A stretch of 64,000 bases of DNA from Melitaea cinxia (Eukaryota; Arthropoda; Insecta; Lepidoptera; Nymphalidae): NCBI RefSeq assembly GCF_905220565.1, contig NC_059406.1:5156001-5220000 (forward strand). Reading direction: 5' to 3'. Below are positions 34,690 through 52,329 of this stretch, piece by piece; the first letter of the stretch is position 1; every line of letters begins with the position of its first letter. Both the position numbers and the translations under genes were made by a program. The notes beneath the pieces are model-generated. The model searched no databases, was not told the origin of the DNA, and saw only the letters and a list, made by a program, of their open reading frames with translations.

Positions 34690-36870
34690 TTCTGAGAAAT
34701 ATAGATAAGGACTTCGCGTTTACTGGAAAATCAGCGGTAGACACTTCTCAGGGTATTCTCCGTGGATGACCGTACGGTGGGGTGGCATTATTGTGGAGGA
34801 AGTCTGCGTTCTCGCGTGTGTCGGTAGTTGAGTGTCATAGTGTGCGTTTAGCGGCTGTTAAAATACACCTCGACAGTGGTAAGTCGATGCTAGTGATTAC
34901 TGTGTATATGCCTACGGACTCGGCGGTGAACCTTATTTGGAACGAAGTTCCTTACGACAAGCTTGACATTAGGCTGGGTGACCGAACTGAAAAAAATGTG
35001 ATACTAAAACCGTAAGAAAAATATATAACGGAACTGACGTAATACAGTCATACGACTGTTTAATGTGACGTTTGTAAAACTAAAATATAGAAAACTTTTT
35101 TAAAATTATTTATGTAATTTTATACTGTCGACAAAAATAAATAAAGACGTTTTTTTTTTTATTTCACTTAATAGTTTGAATTATTATTATTATTTTGTTT
35201 GATTTATGTTATTTATGTACTTAATTAAAAACCAATCAACAAAATTAAAAAAAAAATCAAGAACTAGAAAATATATATAAAATTCAACTTTTTTTAAATT
35301 ATGTTGCTTCTGTACTATCCGAAGGAACTTCGTTCCTACTTGGTGTCCCATGACACTACATAATTTTTGATTTCACGGATTGTATGGGTAAAATAAGTGC
35401 TTTAGTGGAGACAAACAGCATCGAATCTGTTTTTATACTTGGGGACTTCAACGAACACGCCGGTGAGCAGTTTTCACTAGAACTCGTGAGTAGATATGGA
35501 ACTATTACCTAATCTCAGCATCGAGCATCTGAAGTACGTGGGGGTACACTTGCCTCGAGTACTTACCATGTTATATAATTTATGTTTAAGCCATTCTTAC
35601 TTACCGAAAGAATTAATGTTTACTGTTGTTGTGCCTATTATAAAAAATAGAACTGAGGATGCCTCCGACTTGTCCAATTATAGGCCTATATCGTTGGCTA
35701 CGGTTATAGCCAAGGTACTAGACGGTTTGCTTGACAGAAAACTGTCCGAAAACATTAACATCCATGACTTACAGTTCGGTTTTAAACCAGGTCTCTCCAC
35801 AGAGAGTGCCATTTTCTGTCCCAAGCGGACCGTGCAGTACTACACGGCTAGAAAAACTTCAGTGTATGCTTGTTTTTAGGACTTGTCGAAGGAATTCGAT
35901 TTAGTATCATATAATTGTGGAATAAGCTACTATGTGAAACCTTCGGATGTCATATCAATATTTAAATATTGGTATGACAACCAGAGGAATTGCGGTAAAT
36001 GGGCTGGCTCGAGGTCGGATGAGTACAGACTAGAATGTGGAGTGAGGCAAAGGGGGTTGATCTTATCAAAGCTTTTGAACTTGTATGTGAACAAACTGAT
36101 CGAAGAGCTCAGCAGCACTTACGTGGGATGCTATGTAGGCAGGATGTGTATCAATAACATGAGCTACGCAGATGATATGGTGTTACTGAGCCCGTCGATC
36201 GGTGCCCTGACTAAGTTGCTTAAATTATGTAAGGAATACGCAGTGGCTCATGGACTCAAATATAACGCGCTTAAAAGTGAGTTCATGGTTTTTCGGGCTA
36301 AGGATACGAGGAGTCGGAGAGTTACTTGTGTTACACTAGGGGGATCTCAGCAGAAAAGAGTTGACCAATTCAAATATCTGGCTCGCTGGGTTACTGAGAA
36401 CTTATCAAACACGGTTAACATTGAAAGAGAGCGTAGGGCGCTGTCTGTTCGTTGTAACATGTTGATTCACAAATTTGCGCGCTGTAGTAAACAAGCCAAA
36501 CTGACGCTTTTCAAAGCTTACTGTAAATTTTTCTAAACTTGCAGTCTGTGGGTTGACTTCACGCAGCGGGCATACAGCGCACTGCGTGTCCAATACAATA
36601 ACGCGTTCAGGATGTTGTTTGTTCTGCCACGCTTCTGTAGCGCGTCGTCTACGTTCGCCGAGGCCCGTACTAATTGCTTCTACGCGGTCATTAGAAAGCG
36701 GTGCCCCTCACTGTGGGATCGAGTGCGCGACACATCGAACACCGTGCTAAGTGTGTTGGCTGACCAATGGGACTCCACATTGATTTATCGCTGACTACAG
36801 TTCCATGCTCTCGCTGCGAACTACTATTTTAGGCACGGGTGTCTCACCGGAAGCCACGAAGTTTAATTTT
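34690..36870 (+). mobile_element. Non-LTR retrotransposon remnant with a nested insertion
   Basis: Endonuclease pieces flank an insertion: VVECHSVRLAAVKIHLDSG up to ~34930, then VFILGDFNEHAG at ~35430-35465. The reverse transcriptase follows: VVVPIIKNRTEDASDLSNYR, PISLATVIAKVL (35610-35730), then after one stop at 35878 a second frame with VRQRGLILSKLLNLYVN and the catalytic SYADDMVLLSP (~36160-36190). A frameshift near 36536 leads to the C-terminal part (36560-36790). Interrupted by stops and the insert, so inactive. Clade not assigned (CR1/Jockey-like). Confidence 0.8.
34935..35370 (+). mobile_element. Non-coding element nested in the LINE endonuclease
   Basis: Runs from 'ggaacgaagttcctta' to 'ggaacttcgttcctacttgg...catgacactacataa'. 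The inverted copy at 49650-50125 is collinear throughout (gtgatactaaaaccgtaaga, tactgtcgacaaaaataaat). A third partial copy lies at 43010-43215. Ends are approximate; it contains the hairpin GGAAC-GAA-GTTCC near each end. Confidence 0.65.
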
Positions 36871-37220
36871 ATTTAATTTATATAATGTAATTGTTACTAA
36901 CTCTCTTTTTGTGTTTGTTCAGTTATAGTCAAAGCATTCGAATATTTACAAGAATTAGAAATAATAATTTAAGAAATCGATTTATTTGATCCAAGGAATC
37001 GATTCTTCGATTAGTCGATTAAAGATCGCCATAGCTACTTTGCCTTTCCATATTGGGGATAAATCGGTATACTTACTGTACTCTGTGGGATAAATTTTAA
37101 AATTAAAACAACAACTTGACAACAACAGTCAAAACATTACATAAACGTAAAAAGTATTACAAAAATGATAAATAAGTGAAGAAGCTTTTATATATTTAAT
37201 TCATATAATACATTAAAAAT

Positions 37221-39374
<2,154 letters not shown>

Positions 39375-39459
39375 TTATATATTATATTATTATAATTGCT
39401 TGTGGAAACGGTAGCAATGTTAATGTGTTTGAAATTTAGAATTAAGATAAAAAAGGTTA

Positions 39460-39465
39460 AATAAA
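39460..39465 (+). terminator. COX16 poly(A) signal
   Basis: AATAAA 86 bp after the COX16 stop codon, the first canonical hexamer downstream. Confidence 0.55.
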
Positions 39466-39669
39466 TAGTACTATAAAATCAGTTTATATTATTTAAATAA
39501 ACAAAATACTTACCCTTTTAATACTAATAATAATATTACCTTTAAAACAAATGATGTTTGTCAAAATTAAATATAAAAATATTGAATCTTCAAAAATATT
39601 TCAGGTTGATGATTATGAGCTATGGCAAAAAAATTGTTCTTAAAACTGGATTACAATGTTATTTAAAAT

Positions 39670-39870
39670 AAAACCACTTTAGTGTAGTGGTGCGTATGCC
39701 GTATCGGCGGTGCCTTAACACCGACGGTCGTGGGTCCAATTCCCGCTCGGAGTGGATATTAATTTGTGTTTACAAATATTTACTTTCGGTCTGGTTAGTC
39801 CTTGTGGATCTCCTCACCATGCCTCGGAGAGCATGCATTGAAGCAATATGGTGGATTAAGCTTAAAGTTA
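39670..39870 (+). repeat. tRNA-headed SINE, head and body
   Basis: A-box-like 'tagtggtgcgtatgccg' and B-box-like 'gtgggtccaattcccgctcg', then 'gtccttgtggatctcctcac' and 'gcctcggagagcatg'. Matches the SINEs at 51815 and 59265; the RTE-like tail is missing. Confidence 0.65.
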
Positions 39871-39997
39871 TTTAAAATACTAGCTGCCATGCCAGGGCGA
39901 ACTTAGTACCTATCCTCGTATATTTTATATTGTTAGATTTTTTTGCCAATTTTTTTAAGTATTCTTTTAAACAAACCTTGTCTTGACAATATCAATC

Positions 39998-40500
39998 ACA
40001 AAAATTGTGTTTGCTTGCAAACGAAAAAAAAACTGACTTCAATCACATCATCAAGTAATACAAAATAAGTACCTACCTAGAGAAAAAAATAGTCTAGTAA
40101 ATCCGAGTTATCAAAAATTACTCGAAAAGTAGTCATTAGATCTCGATCAAATTTTGTTGAGATTGTAGGACAAGCATTAGCTTTTAGCTTTCGATTAAAA
40201 TAAGAATCATCAAAATCGGCATACCCAGTGAAAAGTTATGCGGTAGGTTATAATACAACGTAGGTCGACGAAAAAGTAGTCAAGTAAATACGCATTAATA
40301 GATATAACTCGAAAAGCACTTCTTATTAATCTCAATTTAAATGAAACGGGACCACATGACACACAGTACCTTTCGATTAAAAAAAATCATCGAAATCGGC
40401 CCACCCAGTAAAATGTTCTGAGGTAATAAAATATGAGTAAAATTCATTTTAAAAAATAGAATCGAATTGAGATCCTCTTTTTTGGACAGTCGGTTAAAAA
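39998..40500 (+). repeat. Dispersed repeat (gcttgcaaacgaaaaa family)
   Basis: From 'tgtgtttgcttgcaaacgaa' to 'ttttttggacagtcggttaa', with 'acaacgtaggtcgacgaaaa' in the middle. Collinear with 25655. It follows a Helitron-like CTAG stub at 39882. Confidence 0.7.
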
Positions 40501-41055
40501 AAGAAGTCTTGACTCGCAGTGGAACGTTACCAATTAAACAGTCGCTTAGTTGCGATTTTTGGGATCTATAGATTCAACCCATCTATGATTCAACCATGGA
40601 TGCAAATACTTTAAAATATGAAGACCAGAAATTGCGTTCGCACTTCTTAAGTGTACCTATTTTTAATTATTTACACCTATAAGATTCCCTGCTGTATTTT
40701 CTAATGTTTTTTTCCTGTGGAAAAAACTATATAAAATGTTAAGTTCCATTAGAGGTTCCTGATAGATCTATCTAGATCGAAAAACACCCAGATAAAAATT
40801 GTATTTTAACGTATCAAATTTGAATAAAGTATTTGAAATCCCTGTTTCAAACACAATAGTTTACAATAACTTCCCATCAATCATTGTTTTTTTTATTTTA
40901 ATCTATCTGGAACTTTCAGCAGGGTTACGATTATTATTTATCTTATATTAGATTATGTTATATGTAAGGTGTATTAAGTATTGACGTATTGTCTAAAGAT
41001 AACAAAGAAGTGTACAGTACGAAGCTATAATCTTATTAAGTTGTTAACTTGTTAC
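40500..41055. other. AT-rich DNA, no feature
   Basis: Nothing recognised. Confidence 0.4.
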
Positions 41056-41059
41056 CTTT

Positions 41060-41370
41060 ATTTTTAACCGACTTCAAAAAAGGAGGAGGTTTCTCAATTC
41101 GACCTATATAATTTTCTTTTAATGTATGTTTGGGTATAATTTCGTCGCTTATGAACCGATTTTGATAATTATTGTTGGAAAGGAGATATCCAAAGGGTGG
41201 TGCCATGATAAGGAATTGATGATGGAATCCCAGAGAAATCCAGGGAAACTCTCGAAAATCATAGTGACGACTAGTGCATTTGTTAATTTTTTTCATCAAC
41301 TTACGTTGTATTAATTGTCTATGTAATTGAAGTCGGTTTTTTTTTTTTCGTTTGCGAGCAAACAATTATA
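41060..41370 (-). repeat. Dispersed repeat (gctcgcaaacgaaaaa family), inverted copy
   Basis: 'ttttaaccgacttcaaaaaa', 'ggaggaggtttctcaattcg', 'ccatgataaggaa' and 'ttttcgtttgcgagcaaaca'. Complement of 25655. Confidence 0.7.
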
Positions 41371-41379
41371 GAGTCACAA

Positions 41380-43030
41380 AAACAGTACCGTAAAACCTTA
41401 CAAGATTGCCCAGCTTATCTGGGTTTGCCCAGCTTATCTGGGTTTGCCCAGCAAGGTACTTTTCACAAATATTTTAAAAATTGCCACGATTTGTTTGCTG
41501 TGCTTAATTTTTAAAGTATGAAAAAAAATTGAATATGGCTCCTTAAGTAACTGATTTTTCCTTACGTCACTTCAGTTGGCTATTAAACTGTGTTGAAGTT
41601 GGTGGTATATTTTGCGGGCCAAAATTCGTGTGAAATACTTTCTTTAAAACTCGAATTGTAATAATCCCAGGTGGGCAAGTTTTTGACCATTGTTAGCTTG
41701 TGATAAATATACAGGAAAAATCGAATATCCGATGCGAAATCTCTCTTAAATTCAAAAATATGATGGTGGGCAATGTCAAATTAGTTTTTCTAAAGTAGTT
41801 GTTACAACTTTGCCCACCAAAATATTATCGTTAAGGTTATCACCTCAATGTTAAAATTGAATTCGAGATATGTGGATACTTATTTTTTTTTACATTAATT
41901 TCGAAACTACCTAAGTATATACCTAAATAGTGATTTTATAATCCTTTGTTTTCATTAATTTTGTTATTCAATATTGTAATCAATACATGAGCTAAAAATG
42001 AAAATTTTGTTGAAAAAGTACATTGAATGTATTTGCAACATAATTAGGCTGCAACATGATTTTGGGTATTTGATAATTTCGGTGAAGTTATTTATTTTTA
42101 AATTTATCTTAGGATGCATAATACTAAGCCTCAAAACACAAGAAAGAAAAGAAAAATATTAGGATAGGCATACCGAAATTATTCAGAGGAAATGTTAGAT
42201 TTAGCGGTTGACATGGTAGAAAATAACAGGATGTCAAATCGGAAGGCAGAAAAGAGGTTCGGGATCTCTCGATAAACGGTGTTAAATAAAGTTAAGAAAA
42301 TTCACTTAAAATCACTTGAAGAACAAACCAAGCTCACTGACGAAGAGAAAGAAAATTGGCAAACGTGTTGTTAGCTCCAGTAGATTATGGCAGCCCCATG
42401 ACTAAAATGGATGAAAAATTGTTAGTCTATAAATATGTTGCAAAATTCACGGACTGATTTGTTCGATGGAAAATTACCCAGTAATACGTGCATGTACTTT
42501 AGACAACTGCAAATTGTATGTTAATTCAAATATTTTTAGATTAATGTTTAAGAGCGAAATAAGTCATAGTAACATCAAGTACGTCACCGTACTGATTAGT
42601 AATAAAAAATGTGACAACCCTTGTTCATCGTTTTATTTATATGAAAAATCACAAAAAAAAAATTTTGACTTTGCCCACTCAAATTTGACAGGTAATATAA
42701 ATAAACTTTTAGTCTTAAGATCCTATAATAGATTAAGCATTTTTCTAGAATTATCCCTAAATCTGGTGTTCTTATGGTAGAAAATACCGAAGTTAGAAAG
42801 TTTTCCGCAAAATGGGCTAACTTGTAAAAAGTACTATATATTTGGCCCGGTGTCCAAATAGAGGTTTTTGGCACACAAATATTCATTATCTTGATATTAT
42901 CATAGAAACTCTGCAAAGAACACTACATTCACCAATTATGTAGCGCAATAACACATTAGAAATAGTATTATTTAAAAAAATATTTAAAGTTGAATTCAAA
43001 TTCGCGAGAAATCTGGGCAAAGTCGTACGT
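41380..43030 (+). mobile_element. Possible pogo/Tigger-like element remnant with psq-type HTH
   Basis: At about 42178-42360 the plus strand reads YSEEMLDLAVDMVENNRMSN, RKAEKRFGISR, stop, TVLNKVKKIHL, then LTDEEKENW. This is the pattern of the Psq-type helix-turn-helix at the N-terminus of pogo/Tigger-like transposases. A stop falls inside the HTH. No DDE domain is visible. The region carries many GCCCAC/GTGGGC motifs and starts near a 22-bp direct repeat, so ends are uncertain. Confidence 0.4.
41401..41452 (+). repeat. 22-bp tandem repeat, ~2.4 copies
   Basis: 'ttgcccagcttatctggg' repeats with a 22-bp period and ends in a third 'ttgcccagc'. Each unit has the inverted pair CCCAG/CTGGG. Confidence 0.85.
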
Positions 43031-43215
43031 AGTTAGTAATATTTTAGTTTTACAGTCGTTTTAGTAATATTTTAGTTTTACAAACGTCATATTATACAGT
43101 CGTGTGACTAATATTACGTCACTTCCGTGATATATTTTTCTTACGGTTTTAGTATCACATTTTTTTCAGTTCGCTCGCCCAGCCAAATGTCAAGAATGCC
43201 GTAGGGAACTTTTTC
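43010..43215 (-). repeat. Partial copy of the 49.65-kb element
   Basis: 'acaaacgtcatattatacag', 'tttttcttacggttttagta' and 'cagttcgctcgcccagccaa', matching 49975-50120. Only one end of the element is present. Confidence 0.65.
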
Positions 43216-43668
43216 CAAAATACATTTTAGATATCAATAGCTAAGTAGGTATTTTCGGTCAATGACATTTTTGTTGTTTAAGTAGGTAAATAATAAACGC
43301 TTATCAAATTGTTGTCATAAAAAAACAATATAAAATTTAACAAAAGCACTTATGTTCCTTTAATTAACCACCCTGCTGAAAATTCCAGATAAAAAACGAT
43401 GATAACATTGAACGGGATATTCTGATCCAAATTAAATTTATTTTATTGCTTTAGAATATTAAATAAAGCTTGGTGATCATAAATAGTCCATAGGCTGTTA
43501 ATCGCCGCATGAAAAAGGAACGGTTAAAATAAAACGTGGATACTGCGGGTTCCTAATTTCATCAATTTAATGATTTAGCAGAAAATGAATGACTAATGAC
43601 TTGTTTTGTACGCCTTACTTGTTTTGAAATACATATAAAATACGTCACAAAGAACTTTTTTCGCCCAC

Positions 43669-43684
43669 GTTCCAGAACAATTTC
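43669..43684 (+). promoter_or_regulatory. Heat-shock-element-like site
   Basis: GTTCCAGAACAATTTC: TTC-nn-GAA are perfect alternating heat-shock-factor half-sites, with a weaker third (aTT/TTC). It is ~125 bp upstream of the TATA box. Polyubiquitin genes are heat-inducible in many animals, so this location fits. Confidence 0.55.
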
Positions 43685-43800
43685 CCTGTATTCGCTATTT
43701 CTACTTTGATAGAGAATTAGAAAGAGACAAAATGTGTGTCGTTAAACTTCGGAGTTCATCGTCAACTTATTGATCGTTGTCGTTGGCGTCAGATTCGTAG

Positions 43801-43808
43801 TATAAAAA
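43801..43808 (+). promoter_or_regulatory. Polyubiquitin TATA box
   Basis: TATAAAAA about 30 bp before the inferred start (~43830) and ~110 bp before a perfect 5' splice site (TTTG|gtaagt at 43912/43913). Confidence 0.65.
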
Positions 43809-43830
43809 GAATTGAAACGTTGATTGCGCA

Positions 43831-43912
43831 TTTATTCTCAAAGAAGAACTCGTTTTAAAAAGTGAAGTGAAGGTGTTTTGATTTTTTTGGAAAAGAAATA
43901 TTAAATAATTTG
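43831..43912 (+). other. Polyubiquitin 5'UTR exon (start estimated)
   Basis: Leader exon ending at the consensus donor. It joins an acceptor (tttgttgcag) at 45694, seven bases before the ubiquitin ATG. The transcription start is inferred from the TATA position only. The intron is about 1.78 kb. A promoter-proximal leader intron is a known feature of polyubiquitin genes. Confidence 0.6.
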
Positions 43913-44427
43913 GTAAGTTTAATATTTTAAAATAATAATAAAATCATGTTTTAAGAAAATAGTATTTTAACACTAATAAATATCATAAAAGTATAATATG
44001 CTTCCAGCGCCATTTTGTTGAACATGCATATAACTACTTTATAAAGCTAAGACGCAATGATCTTAGTTAATTTACACATATTCTGCTAAAATTTTGTATG
44101 TGATAAGTATTAAAAACTATTTAATGTCAAATTTGTATCTAAAAAGTACGTAGATAATAACTTATGGTAATGACTAATATTAATTCAATATTTGATGTTG
44201 CGTAGAATTGCACAATATTATAACATTATGTACCTATAATACCTAATGCAGTTTTATTATTCCAATCAAAAGTATTTTGTCATTTATTTTTGTGAATTCT
44301 TTTTTTCTCCTATTTTTTTGTGTTAATCTACCTTAAATAGTCATGAAATAATTTGCATTTGTTAATTATAAAACAAAGTGGTACTGCAGATATTAGTATT
44401 TTCTATAATAATTTAAACATAATTATA

Positions 44428-44610
44428 CTAGCTGACCTGGCGAACTTCGTATCGCCTTATTTGTTCTTAAATATAGTAATTACATGTCTATAAAATTCTT
44501 TCTAGTTAGGTCAAATTGTATATGTGTGCTAATTTGATTTAAAATCAGTTAAGTAGTTTAGGAGTCCAACGCGGACACACAAAGTGACGCGTAATTTATA
44601 TACATTAAGA
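44428..44610 (-). mobile_element. Helitron-like element in the polyubiquitin leader intron
   Basis: The complement ends GCCAGGTCAGCTAG and matches 19007-19205 (gatacgaagttcgccagg on the minus strand). Non-coding. Confidence 0.6.
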
Positions 44611-44905
44611 ATATTACAATTATAGTGTCCATAATTTATTACAGATACCTTAATATAATTAGTCTCAATTTATTTATCTTTTAATTAATAATTTTATAGG
44701 AACTCTGTTAAACTTATATTACTATTGACCATTTCAAAATGTTTTTAGCTTACGACCTTTTTATATAATGCATACTGTTGTATATAGTATCTATGTAATG
44801 TTGAGGTTATAAAATAAAAATTTCTTACCTCGCTAAAAAGTCCTCTTAAAAGTATAGCTAAAAAGTTCTCTCTATAGTTTCCTTTGATGTAAAATTATAA
44901 AATGA

Positions 44906-45102
44906 CTAGCTGACCTGGCAAACTTCGTATCGCCTTATTTTTTTTCTTAAATATAATAATTACATATATCAAAACAAAATATACCAAATCTTTCAAGTTG
45001 GATCAAACTGCACATGGTGTGCAAATTTGATCAAAATCGGTTAAGTAGTTTAAGAGTTCATCGTGGACAAACATTGTGACACGAGATTTATATATATTAA
45101 GA
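44906..45102 (-). mobile_element. Second Helitron-like element in the leader intron
   Basis: The complement begins TCTTAATATATATAAATCTCG and ends GCCAGGTCAGCTAG, as at 19007. In tandem, same orientation, with the copy at 44428. Confidence 0.7.
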
Positions 45103-45430
45103 TTATTATTAACAGATTGCTTTGTGTTCTGAATATTTTCTAAATACCTTCAACCTTGATAAATTGGAAGGTCTACTGGACATCAATGAACCTTAGCTAT
45201 AATTGAGAAAGGTCTTAAATAATCATTTTAATTGTGATGTGTATCACAATTTATTTTCATACTTGTATTATTAAAAGAGAATCTTATTATTTTAGTTACT
45301 TTTTTTACAAGTAAAAACAATATATTTTTGAAATTGAACCTTTTGTTCTACCATAATTATATAATAGGTAGTATAATAATTCTATTCAATATCATAGATT
45401 ATATATTTAATGTAGTCACTAGTTATTTAA

Positions 45431-45566
45431 CGCCGAGTTGCACGAAACAAAATTAAAATGTAAGTAGAGATTAAACTAATTTAATCACAAGAATTTCATA
45501 CAATTCTTGCGATTAAATTAGTTTAATCACTACTTAAATTTTAATTTCTTTGTGTGCAACTCGGCA
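45431..45566. mobile_element. MITE: near-perfect 65-bp inverted repeat in the leader intron
   Basis: Arms run from GCCGAGTTGCACGAAACAAA... to ...TTTCTTTGTGTGCAACTCGGC and pair nearly end to end around a ~5-nt centre near 45499 (central pairing GAATT / AATTC). It lies about 130 bp upstream of the splice acceptor before the ubiquitin ATG. Non-coding. Confidence 0.85.
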
Positions 45567-45583
45567 TAAGTAGAGTTATGTAA

Positions 45584-49357
<3,774 letters not shown>

Positions 49358-49366
49358 AAATATTGA

Positions 49367-49372
49367 AATAAA
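49367..49372 (+). terminator. Polyubiquitin poly(A) signal
   Basis: AATAAA ten bases after the stop codon, followed by a T/GT-rich stretch (ttttgtatttttatttcc). The 3'UTR must be very short. Confidence 0.75.
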
Positions 49373-49649
49373 GTAACATTTTCGGAATTAATTTTGTATT
49401 TTTATTTCCTCAAAATTTGCCTTAATGTAATTATTAAAATTTTATTTGTTACAATTTTATTTGATTCCAGCACTTACTCGCGACTTCGCTCGTATAGACA
49501 TTGATTAACAGTTACAGACGTGGAGTGATTATCCATTTAACAAAATGATTTTCTAAAAATAATTTTGCTTGTATATTACATTTGTTATTTTGAATAATTT
49601 CAAATTACTTCTATAAAGACATAGTATTAAGTAGTCTATTTTTAACCGA

Positions 49650-50125
49650 CTTCAAGAAATTATGTGGTGTCATGGGACACCAGGTAGGAACGAAGTTCCT
49701 TCGGATAGAATAGAAGCAACACAATTTTAAAAAAATATTGAATTTTATATGTATTTTTTAGTTGTTAATTTTTTTTTTAATTTTGTTGATTAGTTTTTAA
49801 TTAAGTACATAAAAGTATTTAGGAAATTTTGTAATTTAGAAAATAACAAATACCGTAAAATAAAATAAACAATAATAATTCAAACTATTAAGTGAAATAA
49901 AAAAACGTCTATTTATTTTTGTCGACAGTATAAAATTACATAAATAATTTAAAAAAAAAGTTTACTAGTAATATTTTACAAACGTCATATTATACAGTCG
50001 TGTGACTGATGTTACGTCTCTTCCGGAGCTCTTCCGTTATATATTTTTCTTACGGTTTTAGTATCACATTTTTCTCAGTTCGGTCGCTCACCCAAATGTC
50101 AAGCCTACCGTAAGGAACTTCGTTC
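49650..50125 (-). mobile_element. Non-coding element with GGAACGAAGTTCC-type ends
   Basis: From 'ggtgtcatgggacaccaggt' and 'ggaacgaagttccttcgga' to 'taccgtaaggaacttcgttc'. Inverted, collinear copy of the element nested in the LINE at 34935. Contains the GTCGACAGTATAAAATTAC block. Confidence 0.65.
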
Positions 50126-50165
50126 CAAAAAGGAGGAGGTTACTCAATTCGGCCGTATATATTAT

Positions 50166-50813
50166 ACTAGCGACCCGCTCCGGCTTCGCACGGGTATAAA
50201 ATGTAGTATGTCATTCACTGAAAAAATGATTAAAATCGATCCAGTAGTTTTGATTTATTCATTACTACCCGTGGTCCGCACGCGATAACTTTAGAGTAAA
50301 ATCCGGCCGGAACCGCCGCAAACGCTACGTACCGCAATTTATAAATCTGTAATATCTTCGAAAATATTCATATAAATCATATGCTGTAATGCGGGCCATA
50401 TAAATCTATATTAAATCAACAATGTATTTAATTAGATAAGGATTAATGCTGTATTGGTTAAAATCGCTTTAAAAATTAGCCATTATTTGTCAAAAGTAAA
50501 TGACAAAAATGTTATTGTGGGATATCCATAAGAGATAGACATATACAATAGCAGAGTTTTCTGTAGACCTTTTCAATGTGTACAATACTTAGTACATTAT
50601 TTTGATAAATCTCGTAGGGTTCAGGCTGTGTTTGCAATGTAAGCGGAAAAAATGTAATTATTTACGACATTTAATGGATGTTGTTATACATATAAGCCTT
50701 CCTCTTCAATCACTCTATATATTAAAAAAAAAAACCACATCAAAATCCGTTGCGTAGTTTTAAAGATTTAAGCATACATAGGGACAAAGAAAGCGAGTTT
50801 GTTTTATACTATG
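50166..50813 (-). mobile_element. Helitron-like element (gctccggcttcgcacggg end)
   Basis: Plus strand starts CTAGCGACCCGCTCCGGCTT, then 'cgcacgggtataaa'. It ends near 'gggacaaagaaagcgagttt', a block typical of the 5' region of these elements read in reverse. Right limit approximate. Confidence 0.5.
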
Positions 50814-50819
50814 TAGTCA

Positions 50820-51140
50820 TAATAGATTCTTTTTTTGTTGGAAAGAAGATATCCCCAGTGTGGTACCATGATAAGGAAACCAGGGTCTGATGGTGGGATC
50901 CCAGAGAAATCGAGGAAAACCCTCGAAAATCCGCAATAACTTTTTACTGGGTGTACCGATTTTAATAATTTTTAATTTAATCGAAAGCCAATGTTTATCA
51001 TGTCTTCACATTTAAATTTCATCAAGATCTGATTACAACTTTTGGATTAATCTTTGATAATGCGTATTTACTTGAAATTTTTCGTCTACCTACGTTGTAT
51101 TACTTGTCGAGATAATTGAAGTCGGTTTTTCTTTGTTTGC
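50820..51140 (-). repeat. Dispersed repeat (gctcgcaaacgaaaaa family), inverted copy
   Basis: 'accatgataaggaaaccagg', 'aaaatccgcaataacttttt', 'gtattacttgtcgagataat' and 'gaagtcggtttt'. Complement of 25655. Confidence 0.7.
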
Positions 51141-51510
51141 CAGTTCATCTGGCTAAGATTAGGGTGCGTGATCATTCCCTCTGTGAATGTGGTCTATACG
51201 AAGGAACAGCATCCCATATCCTTTTCAACTGTCCAAAACTCGTTTCTCCCATCTATGATGTCCTTCCTTGCAAAATCCCCCGTCCTGTAAATATTGAATG
51301 TCTGCTAATACTCGTGTTTAGTCCTTTTTGTCCTTTCTTATGTAAGTATATTAAACGAAATAAAATTAAACTGTAAATATGTGTTGATGGTTCTAACATT
51401 ACTTAACTGTACATAGATTACTAACAATGTTTGGATGTGTTTGTTGTACTCTGTATGTTTGTGTCGTTTTAGGTTTCGGACTAACTAATAAATACCTACT
51501 ATTACTACGA
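51140..51510 (+). mobile_element. LINE ORF2 C-terminal remnant
   Basis: HLAKIRVRDHSLCECGLYEG, TASHILFNCPKLVSPIYDVL: the Cys/His-containing tail (CxC...HxxxxC) typical of the C-terminus of non-LTR ORF2. Followed by a stop at 51374, an untranslated tail and 'ctaactaataaatacctact'. The usual 5'-truncated copy. Confidence 0.65.
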
Positions 51511-51814
51511 CCTTCAATAGTCTATTGATGCCGTATTCTCAACCGCACCGATTAATCTCCTTCGTGTCTTCTCCATTCTACGTGACATTGGCGAAATTAT
51601 CTGTGCTAGTTTGGCACTGTTGGAAGCCATAAAGCTGAATGAATGATTAATCTTCGTTTGCCTGCAGTCTCAGTATAGTGTCTTAATTGGAACTGTATAC
51701 AAACAATTATTATACTAAAAAGGGTTTTGGTAGTGAAATTATCGATTAATATTTTCGATAATTGTAGAATAAAACATTGTATAAATTCATTCAAAGCAAC
51801 CATGATCTTGACGA

Positions 51815-51985
51815 CCTGTCGGTGGCGTCTAAACACCGACGGTCGCAGGTTCGATTCCCGCTCGGAGTAGATATTTGTGTTTATACAAATATTTGTTTCC
51901 GCTCTGGTTGTTAGTCCTTGTGGATCTCCTCACCGTGCCTCAGATAGCTGCCGGTCCCGGTTGTTATCATCTAATACCGAAGACT
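51815..51985 (+). repeat. tRNA-headed SINE, head and body
   Basis: B-box 'ggttcgattcccgctcgg', then 'gtccttgtggatctcctcac', 'cgtgcctcagatag' and 'ccggtcccggttgttatcat'. Same family as 39670 and 59265; no tail. Confidence 0.7.
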
Positions 51986-52329
51986 CATATATTTTACAAA
52001 TTCATTTTAAGAATTACATCAAGACTAAAGAAATAGGTTATTTTGATTATTTATTTAATGTTAATCTTTACCTAACCGAAACTAAAATAAAGGGTAAAAT
52101 CTCAGATTAATAAACCTTTTGTTTATTAATCTGAGGGTAAAATAATAATGTATGCAAAAATAAGATGGTCTTATACGAAACGTCGATGATTTTGATGTGA
52201 ATGATTTTGCCTTAATTTTTAAATGCTGATCAAACGTTTATGAAAATACTTAGTTTAAAGCTTCTAACTCCAGAAATAACGGATTTCCATACAAATTTCA
52301 TCCCCTATTTCGCCCATTTAAGGTTAGAA

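Noticed and set aside
42466..42916. Overlapping ~105-codon ORFs on both strands
   Set aside because: Low-complexity Lys/Asn/Ile/Phe-rich readings within probable transposon debris; no motif seen.
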